From positions 13,829-21,095 of the forward strand of contig DIUF01000104.1 of the NCBI GenBank assembly GCA_002422285.1: a stretch of DNA of 7,267 bases. Reading direction: 5' to 3'. Shown here one piece after another: positions 1 to 6,332 of this stretch (positions within the stretch are counted from its first letter, which is position 1; each line of letters opens with the position of its first letter). The translations under genes and the position numbers were made by a program. Source of the stretch: Flavobacteriales bacterium UBA6165 (GTDB lineage Bacteria > Bacteroidota > Bacteroidia > Flavobacteriales_D > Crocinitomicaceae). The notes below the pieces were generated by a model. That model was given only the letters and a program-made list of their open reading frames with translations. It did not search any database and was not told the origin of the DNA.

Positions 1-954
1 TTAGCACAACATACCGCGGGGCTTTTGTCTGATTTGTATCAAAAACAAAATCGCTTTGATTTGGCTTTGGATTTGAAGAATCGCGAAATGGCTTTGAAAG
101 ATTCGCTGTATAATGTCAACCGGGCCACAATACAGGAGGAAATGGATGCGCGCTATGAAGCTGAGCTTCGCGAAAGACAATTGGTTGAACAAGAATTGGA
201 GATAACAAAACGCAATAATCTATTGTATATTTCTTTGGCTTTGTTTGCCTTGGCTTTAATTTCGTTTTTCGGAATTTATCGTCGTCAACGTTTGAAGCAA
301 GAATTGCTTAACAAAGAAATGATTCTCAAAGAACAGCGGGCCCAGCAGGAAATGCAAGAAAAGATTCAGTCGGAGCGCTTGCGACTTTCTCGGGACTTAC
401 ATGATAGTTTGGGTGCTGAATTGACCTTGATTTCCTCCAAAGCCGATAGTGAAGCTTATGTGCGTGATGATGCCAGTAAAGGCAGTTTTGAACAAATTGG
501 TGAAATCAGTCGGAATGCATCTAATATTTTGAGAGATACCATTTGGGCCATCCGCAAAGACACCTTGGATGTGGAGGAGTTTGTTGGGAAATTGATGCAA
601 TTTATTCACAGAAGACAAGGCAGTTTAAATATTCAGTTTGTGAATCAAATCAAGGAAGAAGTTCAATTAACACCGAGTCAAAGTTTGAATTTGTTCCGGG
701 TTTGCCAAGAATGTATTCACAACACAATCAAACATGCAAAAGCGCATGTGATGAAGATTGAAATGCGCACCAACAAAGGGCAAATTGAAATTGATTTGGC
801 TGATGACGGCGTGGGTATGGGCGATAAATATTTGGATGGATATGGACTCAACAATATGCGTGAGCGAATTTCTGAAATAGGGGGCACAATAGTTTTTGAA
901 TCTCAATCGAGTAAAGGAACACGTGTTTCGGTTACAGTTCCCAAAGAAATATAA
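1..954 (+). CDS. Sensor histidine kinase, HisKA_3/NarX-like, C-terminal part (5' end outside window)
   Basis: Membrane sensor kinase of a two-component system, expected to autophosphorylate and pass phosphate to the regulator encoded next. The frame is open from base 1, so the true start lies upstream; 317 residues are visible (numbered from base 1). Residues about 1-35 resemble the end of a TPR array, as is common in Bacteroidota kinases. A charged, probably coiled-coil stretch follows, then one membrane helix at about 74-94 and a second coiled coil to about 125. The dimerisation/phosphoacceptor helix carries RDLHDSLG with His134 (bases 400-402). The HATPase domain has an N-box (CQECIHNTIKHA, Asn241), a G1 box (DDGVGM, near 268-273) and GYGLNNMRERI. 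This H-box and N-box pattern is the class that partners LuxR-type regulators. Stop TAA is at 952-954. No ligand domain is visible, so the signal is unknown; TPR sensors of this type may respond through protein contacts (inference). Confidence 0.95.
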   Translation, partial: LAQHTAGLLSDLYQKQNRFDLALDLKNREMALKDSLYNVNRATIQEEMDARYEAELRERQLVEQELEITKRNNLLYISLALFALALISFFGIYRRQRLKQELLNKEMILKEQRAQQEMQEKIQSERLRLSRDLHDSLGAELTLISSKADSEAYVRDDASKGSFEQIGEISRNASNILRDTIWAIRKDTLDVEEFVGKLMQFIHRRQGSLNIQFVNQIKEEVQLTPSQSLNLFRVCQECIHNTIKHAKAHVMKIEMRTNKGQIEIDLADDGVGMGDKYLDGYGLNNMRERISEIGGTIVFESQSSKGTRVSVTVPKEI

Positions 955-967
955 GATGAAATGCGTA

Positions 968-998
968 TTGCCAGCCTCAACAGTAAGGCATACTTTTG
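968..998 (+). promoter_or_regulatory. Candidate Bacteroidota-type promoter for the response regulator
   Basis: The gap between kinase and regulator holds TTG at 968-970, 20 bases, then TACTTTTG at 991-998, an exact match to the TAnnTTTG -7 element. Transcription would begin a few bases after 998, giving a leader of roughly 15-20 bases. A TAAAA box at 1006-1010 lies 10 bases before the ATG, in the position of Flavobacteria-type translation signals. The match is seen directly; promoter activity is inferred. Confidence 0.55.
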
Positions 999-1020
999 TA
1001 AATAATAAAATCCAGCACTT

Positions 1021-1668
1021 ATGATTCGAGTAGCATTAGCAGAAGATATTCCAGCATTGGCCTCGGCCATGAAAGCTAAATTGGCTTTGAATCGAAATAT
1101 CAATTTGAAGTTTATGGTTGAAAATGGTCAACAAATGATCAATCGACTGGAGTTTGACCACAACATTGATGTGATTCTGATGGATATCAAAATGCCCGTA
1201 ATGGATGGCATTGAGGCTACAAAAATCATAAACTCCCGTTGGCCTCAGATCAAAATTGTGATGTGTACTGTTTTCGACGACGAAGAACACATTTTTCAAG
1301 CCATCTTGGCAGGCGCTTCTGGTTATTTGATGAAAGACGAGTCGCCAGCCAATTTGTTTCAAGCCATCGACGAATGTTTGGTTGGGGGTGCGCCCATGTC
1401 GCCAGCAATTGCTAAAAAATCATTAGACATGTTGCGTAGAGGAGCCCCTCAAACACAATCATTTGATGCAGAACAATACAATTTGTCCAAAAGAGAAATA
1501 GAAATCCTCGAGCAATTAAGTCGAGGATTAACTTACAATCTGATTGCTGATAATTTATTCATCAGTTCAGGAACAGTTCGCAAACACATCGAGAATGTTT
1601 ACCGAAAACTGCAAGTAAACAACAAGGTAGAAGCCCTAAAAGTGGCAGCGGTTGCTGGATTGATTTAA
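1021..1668 (+). CDS. LuxR/NarL-family two-component response regulator
   Basis: DNA-binding response regulator of 215 residues, full length for the family. The receiver domain spans about 2-120: acidic pocket Glu8/Asp9, phosphoacceptor Asp55 in LMDIKMPVMDG, the switch residue Thr83 in MCTVFDD, and conserved Lys105 in YLMKDES. A short linker leads to a LuxR-type helix-turn-helix at about 153-213 with the signature LSKREIEILEQLSRGL and, in the recognition region, SSGTVRKHIENVYRKLQV. The ATG at 1021 gives the standard receiver beginning (IRVALAED) and has a TAAAA box 10 bases upstream. It follows the HisKA_3 kinase by 66 bases on the same strand and is almost certainly its partner. Its regulon cannot be read from this window; the only same-strand downstream genes lie beyond a 2.6-kb minus-strand block. 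Stop TAA is at 1666-1668, one base from the stop of the convergent DUF2911 gene. Confidence 0.96.
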   Translation: MIRVALAEDIPALASAMKAKLALNRNINLKFMVENGQQMINRLEFDHNIDVILMDIKMPVMDGIEATKIINSRWPQIKIVMCTVFDDEEHIFQAILAGASGYLMKDESPANLFQAIDECLVGGAPMSPAIAKKSLDMLRRGAPQTQSFDAEQYNLSKREIEILEQLSRGLTYNLIADNLFISSGTVRKHIENVYRKLQVNNKVEALKVAAVAGLI

Positions 1669-1669
1669 T

Positions 1670-2578
1670 TTACTTCTTATCCCATGCTTTTAATGCCGCA
1701 TCGATCTTATCTTTGTAAGCTGGTCGGTTATAGAATTTCGCGCCGTCTTTGAAATTGGCTACTTTTTGAGCCAAAGCAAGAGCTTCTTTAAATTCTCCTT
1801 TTCGCGCCATGATTTTCGCTTTTGTCCACATGATGTGTGCTTCACAAAAATCTTTCGTTTGGTATTTATCATCCCAATTTTTCACACCATTAAATAGTTT
1901 TTCAGCCTGAGCAATCCATGCTGTTGCCCAATCCAAATTCATGTTGATTTCTTCCAAATATTCAGCACCTTGCAAATAAGGAGCCCACTTGGCATTGTCG
2001 GCAGCAGCGACAGATTTACTTTCTACTTCCATTTTCAATTGATTCAAGAAATCGGTTTCAAAAGGGATTTCAATATCCATGAATTCCCAAGACACCGCAA
2101 TTGCACCATGAATAAAACTATATTGACTGATACTCAATGTCAAATCCTCAGCAATTGCACTACGCTTTTTGGGTAGAATATCACAACGGAGCACATCTTT
2201 GCTTTTGTCGTAATTGTATGAACCCCATTGTTCATGGTCTGAATTCAATATCAAAGTCCATTTGGCATGTTGGTTCGGGATTAAGAACATTGCATATTTA
2301 CCCTTGCTCACTTTTTTGTTATCGATGGTTACATCTGTGCTGAATTCAATTGTTGTTGCTGCATTTGCTCCTATGCGCCATAGCTCGTTGTAAGGAACCA
2401 AATCTCCCCAAATTTGACGTCCACGAACCGATGGACTACTCCAATTTAAGTTCACTTGTGTGTATCCAATTTTTTGTCCTACACTTTTTTCAGGGCTGCT
2501 TCTCGGAATTAAACCACGGTTGTATTGTGCGAAAGTTAAACTTGGTAGTAGCGCTAAGAGTACGAGTAATTTTTTCAT
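1670..2578 (-). CDS. DUF2911 domain protein, secreted, with helical C-terminal region
   Basis: Exported protein of unknown function, 302 residues. A type I signal peptide is evident: MKK, a Leu-rich core and a TFA-Q cleavage site after about residue 17. Mature residues about 30-190 match the DUF2911 family common in Bacteroidota. Characteristic stretches are GRQIWGDLVPYNELWRIGAN (54-73), ATTIEF, the KKVSKGKYAMFLIP strand pair (88-101) and the WTLILN...WGSYNYD region (107-124). The last 100 residues are predominantly helical and contain a TPR-like pair of helices (AKIMARKGEFKEALALAQKV); in this family such a tail often follows the beta-rich domain. The ATG at 2578 is chosen because it begins the signal peptide and is preceded by an A-rich leader and a good promoter. 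It sits 65 bases downstream of the DUF3817 gene on the same strand. The family has no assigned reaction that I know of; periplasmic or outer-membrane localisation is inferred. Confidence 0.93.
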   Translation of the reverse strand: MKKLLVLLALLPSLTFAQYNRGLIPRSSPEKSVGQKIGYTQVNLNWSSPSVRGRQIWGDLVPYNELWRIGANAATTIEFSTDVTIDNKKVSKGKYAMFLIPNQHAKWTLILNSDHEQWGSYNYDKSKDVLRCDILPKKRSAIAEDLTLSISQYSFIHGAIAVSWEFMDIEIPFETDFLNQLKMEVESKSVAAADNAKWAPYLQGAEYLEEINMNLDWATAWIAQAEKLFNGVKNWDDKYQTKDFCEAHIMWTKAKIMARKGEFKEALALAQKVANFKDGAKFYNRPAYKDKIDAALKAWDKK

Positions 2579-2599
2579 TTTATTTATTTTTTGATTTGC

Positions 2600-2627
2600 T
2601 AAAGTTAATAGATTTCAGTTCATACAA
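2600..2627 (-). promoter_or_regulatory. Candidate promoter for the DUF2911 gene
   Basis: Read on the minus strand: TTG (complement of 2625-2627), 17 bases, then TAACTTTA (complement of 2600-2607), which matches TAnnTTTG at all but the last base. The predicted leader is short and very A-rich (AAAAAATAAATAAA before the ATG), as is usual for Bacteroidota translation starts. This suggests that the gene can be transcribed independently of the cinA-DUF3817 pair upstream. Activity is inferred from the match only. Confidence 0.5.
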
Positions 2628-2643
2628 CTCGAACCAGAATTGT

Positions 2644-2946
2644 CTAAGCCTGAACCTTTTTAAAATATTTGGCATCTGCCCAAAACGTACCGAAGGGAAT
2701 TACTGATGCCAAAAGTGCCAAAAAGGTTGTTTTTCCATTCCAGTTAAAACTGAATTTACCCTGAACAACTGCGAGAATATACAGGATGAATAAAATGCCG
2801 TGTAACATGCCGATAACTTTATTGGGTTCAGGCATGTCCATCAAATATTTCATGGGCATGGTGATGAATAAAATGATCAAAAAGCTGGTGCCTTCGATAA
2901 AAGCGATAATTCTGAGTCGTCCGATTTCGGTTTTGAGTAAGTTCAT
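2644..2946 (-). CDS. DUF3817 family small integral membrane protein
   Basis: Small inner-membrane protein of 100 residues with no assigned function. It fits the DUF3817 family in length and pattern. An N-terminal RLRIIAFIEGTSFLIIL helix carries the Glu18-Gly19 pair, followed by MPMKYLMD (Pro31, Lys33, Tyr34), then KVIGMLHGILFILY (His49-Gly50) starting the second helix. A third helix includes SVIPFGTFWAD. Three membrane segments are visible at roughly 12-30, 45-62 and 73-91. The ATG at 2946 is the only reasonable start and lies 6 bases after the cinA stop codon, so the two genes are almost certainly cotranscribed. I see no separate promoter. The link to CinA may only be shared transcription; nothing in the protein suggests an enzymatic role. 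The stop is TAG at 2644-2646. Confidence 0.88.
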   Translation of the reverse strand: MNLLKTEIGRLRIIAFIEGTSFLIILFITMPMKYLMDMPEPNKVIGMLHGILFILYILAVVQGKFSFNWNGKTTFLALLASVIPFGTFWADAKYFKKVQA

Positions 2947-2952
2947 ATTATA

Positions 2953-4200
2953 CTAGATGTTGTGATTTTTTAATACATGTAAACGTAGCATATTCAACGC
3001 TGCCAATACCGACATGTGTATGTTGCGTTCTCTGTTGCCTGGAAAATGAAATAGCTTCGACTCAACACCGTTTGGATGAGCCAGAGCAAGCCAAACTGTT
3101 CCAACAGGTTTTTCGGGGGTGCCTCCATCAGGACCAGCAATGCCGCTCGTTGCCAAACAAAAATCTGATTTTAGACGCTCTTTTCCGCCCAAGGCCATGG
3201 CTTCTACACATTCTTGACTCACAGCGCCGTGGGTTTCGTAAATTTCTGGTGCCACGCCCGCCAAATGCGTTTTCATAGCATAGCTGTAGGTCAACAAACT
3301 GCCTTCATAATATTTGGATGCACCCGGTGTTTTAACAATTTCAGAAGCCAAACTGCCAGAGGTACAACTTTCTGTAGTAGAGAGCGTCATTCCCAGTTTA
3401 GACAAATATTTTCCAACAACACCAGACAGCGTTTCGCCTTCACGTCCATAATAATCATCGCCCAAAATATCAACCAACTCCGCGATGTAAGCTTTCACTT
3501 TCTCTGTATCTTTTTTGCCGTGGTAGGAGCTTACACGCAGGCGCACAATTCCTGGCGAAGGCAAGTAGGCTAGAGATAAACTATCATTGCGCATGCGATT
3601 TTCCCAATCTTCAATTTTATCTGCCAAGAAGGATTCTCCGCGCCCCGTTGTCATCACGCTCTCGTGGTAAATATCTGTGATTTCAAATTCCTCTTGAAGA
3701 ATAGGAAATATTTGATTTTCTACAAAAGCCTTCATTTCGTAGGGCACACCGGGCAAAGAGAAAATCAAGGTTTTTCCATGTCTGAACAACATCCCGGGCG
3801 CAGTTCCATTTTCATTGATTAAAACTTCACAACACTCTGGAACGAGGGCTTGGTCGATATTGATTTGTAACATTGCTCTGCCCGAACGCGCAAAATAAGC
3901 GGTATTTTTGGTCAACATTTCTTCGTTCATCACCAAAGGACTGTTGAAGAAATCTGCGAGAGTTTTTTTGGTGATGTCGTCTTTCGTTGGACCCAATCCA
4001 CCAGTAATGATAATGACATCAGAGCGATCTACTGCCGCGTTAATTTGGTTCAGTATATCGTCGCGCTCATCTGTAATAACGGTTGTTTTGTAAATTCTCA
4101 CGCCTCTTTCTGCAAAGAAACTACCGAGCCAAGATGCGTTTGTGTTGATGGTTTGCCCAATAAGTAACTCGTCGCCGATATTGATTAATTCGATTTTCAT
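2953..4200 (-). CDS. cinA: CinA: competence/damage-inducible protein, nicotinamide-nucleotide amidase
   Basis: Two-domain CinA of 415 residues, the usual full length. The N-terminal domain (about 1-170) is the MoaB/MogA-like fold, beginning KIELINIGDELLIGQTINTN and containing the phosphate-binding TGGLGPTKDD (66-75) and SLPGVPYEMK (148-157). In characterised CinA proteins this domain hydrolyses ADP-ribose-type substrates. The C-terminal domain (about 255-410) is the PncC amidase, which converts NMN to nicotinate mononucleotide in pyridine-nucleotide recycling. It shows TTESCTSGS (275-283), YEGSLLTYSYAMK (298-310) and TSGIAGPDGGTPEKPVGTVW (351-370). The usual motif is ESCTGG; here the first Gly is Ser281. 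I chose the ATG at 4200 over an in-frame ATG at 4257, because the extra 19 residues precede the standard family N terminus. The protein is cytoplasmic. It leads an apparent operon with the DUF3817 gene and diverges from the DUF4197 lipoprotein. Confidence 0.96.
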   Translation of the reverse strand: MKIELINIGDELLIGQTINTNASWLGSFFAERGVRIYKTTVITDERDDILNQINAAVDRSDVIIITGGLGPTKDDITKKTLADFFNSPLVMNEEMLTKNTAYFARSGRAMLQINIDQALVPECCEVLINENGTAPGMLFRHGKTLIFSLPGVPYEMKAFVENQIFPILQEEFEITDIYHESVMTTGRGESFLADKIEDWENRMRNDSLSLAYLPSPGIVRLRVSSYHGKKDTEKVKAYIAELVDILGDDYYGREGETLSGVVGKYLSKLGMTLSTTESCTSGSLASEIVKTPGASKYYEGSLLTYSYAMKTHLAGVAPEIYETHGAVSQECVEAMALGGKERLKSDFCLATSGIAGPDGGTPEKPVGTVWLALAHPNGVESKLFHFPGNRERNIHMSVLAALNMLRLHVLKNHNI

Positions 4201-4295
4201 GTTCTTCAGTGCTGGTACTTTTTCTATTATCTTCGCGGCATAGTTTTTGAAAAACAAGCCAACGAATAATTGGTTTCAATTAAATACAAAATAAC
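4201..4295. promoter_or_regulatory. Divergent intergenic region between cinA and the DUF4197 gene
   Basis: These 95 bases must hold promoters for both directions, but neither is a clean match. For the plus strand, TAGTTTTT at 4241-4248 matches TAnnTTTG at seven of eight positions, with only a weak T-run (4219-4222) in the -33 position. For the minus strand, the complement of 4287-4294 (TTATTTTG) is also seven of eight but lacks a well-placed TTG. A short perfect inverted repeat, TAATTG-GTTT-CAATTA, lies at 4267-4282, just upstream of the lipoprotein start. Confidence 0.35.
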
Positions 4296-5027
4296 ATGAT
4301 AAAAGTAAGAAATTTCCTATTGACAATGATTTTAATCTTGCCTTTGGGCGCGTGTGATGTTTTGGAACAAGCTCTAGTAGCGCCAAATCCTTCAGGTCCA
4401 GCTCCATTGACCAACACAGAAGTGATTGCAGGTCTAAGAGAAGCACTAACAGTAGGCATCAACAATGCCACCAAATTGACATCTGCAACTGATGGATTTT
4501 ACAAAAATGCTGAAATTTTTATTCCCTTGCCAGAGCAGGCCAAAGTGGTTCAAGAATATGCCAATAATTTGGGCTTAGGTGGTCAAGTAGAGAACGTGGT
4601 TGTTGCCATGAACAGAGCGGCTGAAGAAGCGTCTAAAGAAGCAGTTCCGATTTTTGTTGATGCGATAAAAGGGATGTCTATTGGCGATGGTTTTGCAATA
4701 TTGAATGGTGGTGATGGCGCTGCAACGCGATTCTTAATCGACAAAACAACGGCTCAATTGAAGCAGGCCTTTATGCCAAAAGTGAAAGCTGCTATTGATA
4801 AAGTGCAGTTGGCTCAGTTGTGGCAACCAATTGTTTCAAAATACAACATGACTACGACCGTAACGGGCAAACCACGTGTGCAAGAAGATTTGAGTGAATA
4901 TGTCCTCGACCGATCCATTTCTGGACTTTTCTTGATGGTTGAAAAAGAAGAAAATAAAATCCGCAAAGACCCAATCGCACGTGTAAATGACATTTTGAAA
5001 AGAGTTTTCGGAAGTCTAGGCAACTAG
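4296..5027 (+). CDS. DUF4197 domain lipoprotein
   Basis: Predicted lipoprotein of unknown function, 243 residues. The N terminus (MIKVRNFLLTMILILPLGAC) is a lipoprotein signal with the lipobox ending LGAC, so Cys20 would be lipidated after cleavage by signal peptidase II. The mature protein matches DUF4197 across most of its length: an NTEVIAGLREALTVGINNAT helix (40-59), the TDGFYKNAEIFIPLPE segment (65-80), an EEASKEAVPIFVDAIKGMSIGD helix-turn (110-131) and LNGGDGAATRFL (136-147). The C-terminal half is helical and ends with ISGLFLMVEKEENKIRKDP. After Cys the sequence is DVLEQ, which does not resemble the Lys-plus-acidic surface-export signal described in some Bacteroidota, so a periplasm-facing location is the simpler guess. 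It starts 95 bases from the divergent cinA and is followed by a strong terminator, so it is probably a single-gene transcript. Confidence 0.92.
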   Translation: MIKVRNFLLTMILILPLGACDVLEQALVAPNPSGPAPLTNTEVIAGLREALTVGINNATKLTSATDGFYKNAEIFIPLPEQAKVVQEYANNLGLGGQVENVVVAMNRAAEEASKEAVPIFVDAIKGMSIGDGFAILNGGDGAATRFLIDKTTAQLKQAFMPKVKAAIDKVQLAQLWQPIVSKYNMTTTVTGKPRVQEDLSEYVLDRSISGLFLMVEKEENKIRKDPIARVNDILKRVFGSLGN

Positions 5028-5049
5028 AATTTCTCGAAGTATTCGAATT

Positions 5050-5083
5050 AATCCCTTCGTTTTTTAGCGAGGGGATTTTTTTT
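5050..5083 (+). terminator. Rho-independent terminator of the DUF4197 gene
   Basis: The left arm AATCCCTTCG (5050-5059) pairs with CGAGGGGATT (5068-5077) to form a 10-pair stem with one G-U wobble, around an 8-base loop (TTTTTTAG). Eight Ts (5076-5083) follow, the first two lying in the stem. It begins 22 bases after the lipoprotein stop. The complementary strand has no U-run after the stem, so it acts in the plus direction only. It separates the lipoprotein from the permease gene. Confidence 0.92.
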
Positions 5084-5111
5084 GATTGCAATGCATCGCA
5101 GAATATGTTTA
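5081..5111 (+). promoter_or_regulatory. Candidate promoter for the TauE/SafE-family gene
   Basis: TTTG at 5081-5084 is followed after 19 bases by TATGTTTA at 5104-5111, seven of eight matches to TAnnTTTG. The -33 element overlaps the T-run of the preceding terminator. Transcription would start a few bases beyond 5111, leaving a leader of about 20 bases that contains TAAAA at 5124-5128, 10 bases before the TTG start. Inferred from the match alone. Confidence 0.5.
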
Positions 5112-5138
5112 CTTTCGAGGGAATAAAATTGCTTCGTT

Positions 5139-5870
5139 TTGGAAAAATACTGGTTGTTTCTTGGGCTTGCTTTTGTTGCGGAAGTAGTAGGCACCGTTTC
5201 TGGCTTTGGGTCGAGTATTTTGTTCGTTCCCATGGCATCCGTATTTTTCGATTTTAAAACCGTTTTGGGAATCACCGCTGTATTTCATGTGTTCAGCAAC
5301 TTGTCTAAGATTTTTCTTTTCCGCAAAGGCATCGACAAAAAAATCGTTTTGAAATTGGGCATTCCCGCGGTGGTTTTTGTAACGATTGGTGCGCTCTTGA
5401 CAGCTGTTGTGCCAGTCGATCAATTGGAATTGGGAATGAATGTTGTGTTGGTATTCTTAGCCATTTACCTGATCATTAATTTCAATAAAAAGCTGGAAAT
5501 GAATAACAGGAACCTTTATATTGGAGGAGTTTTATCTGGACTTATGGCTGGATTGGTGGGGACAGGTGGTGCAATTCGAGGTCTTACATTGGCAGCATTC
5601 AATTTATCGAAAGAAGTATTTATCGCCACCTCTGCATTAATCGACTTAGGCGTTGATTTCAGTAGGGCAGTGGTGTATGTGAGTCAAGGGTATTTTCTCA
5701 AAGAATTTCTGATTCTTATTCCTTTTTTGATGTTGATTGGATTTTTCGGGAGCTACTTGGGCAAACAAATATTGAAAATAACCTCTGAATTGATGTTTCG
5801 CTACATTGTTTTGTTGGTCATTATTGGGACCTCCGTTTATCAGCTTTTTGAATATTTCCTGAGTCCCTAA
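5139..5870 (+). CDS. Sulfite exporter TauE/SafE family membrane permease (TTG start)
   Basis: Multi-pass inner-membrane protein of 243 residues, in the normal size range of the TauE/SafE (DUF81) family. Members are linked to export or uptake of sulfite, sulfoacetate and other organosulfur or organic anions; the substrate here cannot be told. The two family half-repeats are visible: GTVSGFGSSILFVPM (18-32) in the first membrane segment and GLVGTGGAIRGLTLAAF (138-154) in the second half. Hydrophobic segments lie near 5-30, 42-60, 68-90, 97-114, 127-152, 158-182, 187-208 and 218-240. An in-frame stop at 5124-5126 leaves no upstream ATG, and the first internal ATG (Met32) would remove the first conserved segment, so TTG at 5139 is the best start. 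It has its own candidate promoter. The closest neighbours do not suggest sulfur metabolism. Stop TAA (5868-5870) overlaps the stop of convergent tspO. Confidence 0.88.
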   Translation: MEKYWLFLGLAFVAEVVGTVSGFGSSILFVPMASVFFDFKTVLGITAVFHVFSNLSKIFLFRKGIDKKIVLKLGIPAVVFVTIGALLTAVVPVDQLELGMNVVLVFLAIYLIINFNKKLEMNNRNLYIGGVLSGLMAGLVGTGGAIRGLTLAAFNLSKEVFIATSALIDLGVDFSRAVVYVSQGYFLKEFLILIPFLMLIGFFGSYLGKQILKITSELMFRYIVLLVIIGTSVYQLFEYFLSP

Positions 5871-6325
5871 TTCATCGCCCAAATATATATGTTCAAAGAA
5901 CTCGCAATTACCATCCAAATGGCATAAGGAAGAATCAATAGACTTGTCCAGCGCAGGGTGGGGAAGTAGTGAATCATGAACCACCACACCAAAGCGGTGA
6001 GCAGCAAGATGATAACCATGCCCAGTGCAGCATTATGAAAATTGAAAAATACGGGATTCCACAGCACGTTGAGCACAAATTGGAGGGTGAACATGCTCGT
6101 AAGCAGTTTTTTGTTCTCCGTTTTTGGCCAAAGTAGAGCCAGATAGATGGAAAAACAAATCATGATGCTTGTCCAAGCTGTACCAAAAACCCAACCCGGT
6201 GGTGTCCAAGGGGCTTTGTTGATTGTTGAGTAATATTCAGAATTAGGACCGTCTCCCATGAGTAAACCACCCAAAGCCAATGCGCCAAAATTAATTGCCA
6301 AAAAAATAATGATTCTGAGAGCCAT
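5867..6325 (-). CDS. tspO: TspO/MBR family tryptophan-rich sensory protein
   Basis: Inner-membrane protein of 152 residues, homologous to bacterial TspO and the mitochondrial 18-kDa translocator protein, which bind porphyrins and sterol-like ligands and influence tetrapyrrole or stress responses. Five membrane helices are expected, at about 3-24, 44-66, 75-95, 99-119 and 126-147. Diagnostic stretches are NKAPWTPPGWVFGTAWT (36-52), LQFVLNVLWNPVFF (81-94) and LPYAIWMVIASSLNIYIWAMN (132-152). It is Trp-rich, as the family name implies. I chose ATG at 6325; an in-frame TTG at 6343 would add six residues (TTG-encoded start, then NKIKN) but lies upstream of the predicted transcription start. The gene is 39 bases downstream of rpoN on the same strand, with a likely promoter and palindrome in between. 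Its TAG stop (complement of 5867-5869) overlaps the stop of the convergent permease by two of three bases. No porphyrin or carotenoid genes are nearby. Confidence 0.94.
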   Translation of the reverse strand: MALRIIIFLAINFGALALGGLLMGDGPNSEYYSTINKAPWTPPGWVFGTAWTSIMICFSIYLALLWPKTENKKLLTSMFTLQFVLNVLWNPVFFNFHNAALGMVIILLLTALVWWFMIHYFPTLRWTSLLILPYAIWMVIASSLNIYIWAMN

Positions 6326-6332
6326 GTTTTTA

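Noticed and set aside
61..270. Repeated TTGGCTTTG-like words
   Set aside because: They encode Leu-Ala-Leu runs in helices of the kinase with a biased codon choice; not a DNA repeat.
397..618. Antisense open frames inside the kinase, cinA and other genes
   Set aside because: They sit opposite well-supported coding sequence, lack domain signatures and have no promoters or leaders.
1643..1657. TGGCAGCGGTTGCTG, resembling a sigma-54 -24/-12 promoter, and a 4-base CAGC/GCTG hairpin
   Set aside because: The GG-to-GC spacing is 8 rather than the required 10 bases, and it lies inside the response-regulator coding end. The hairpin is too short and has no U-run.
2614..2634. Imperfect inverted repeat around CAGTT-CATAC-AACTCG after the DUF3817 gene
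   Set aside because: Four-base core stem with a bulge and no T-run; not a terminator. It overlaps the -33 region of the DUF2911 promoter but is too weak to call an operator.
4201..4257. Longer cinA start at 4257
   Set aside because: It adds 19 residues before the conserved KIELINIGDELLIGQ beginning, and the 415-residue form matches the family length.
5034..5046. TCGAA-GTA-TTCGA palindrome after the lipoprotein stop
   Set aside because: Five-base arms with a 3-base loop directly before a far stronger terminator; probably chance.
5105..5257. ATG at 5105 opening a 50-residue reading frame before the permease
   Set aside because: It is out of frame with the permease, ends in its coding sequence, has no recognisable domain, and the ATG falls within the predicted -7 element.
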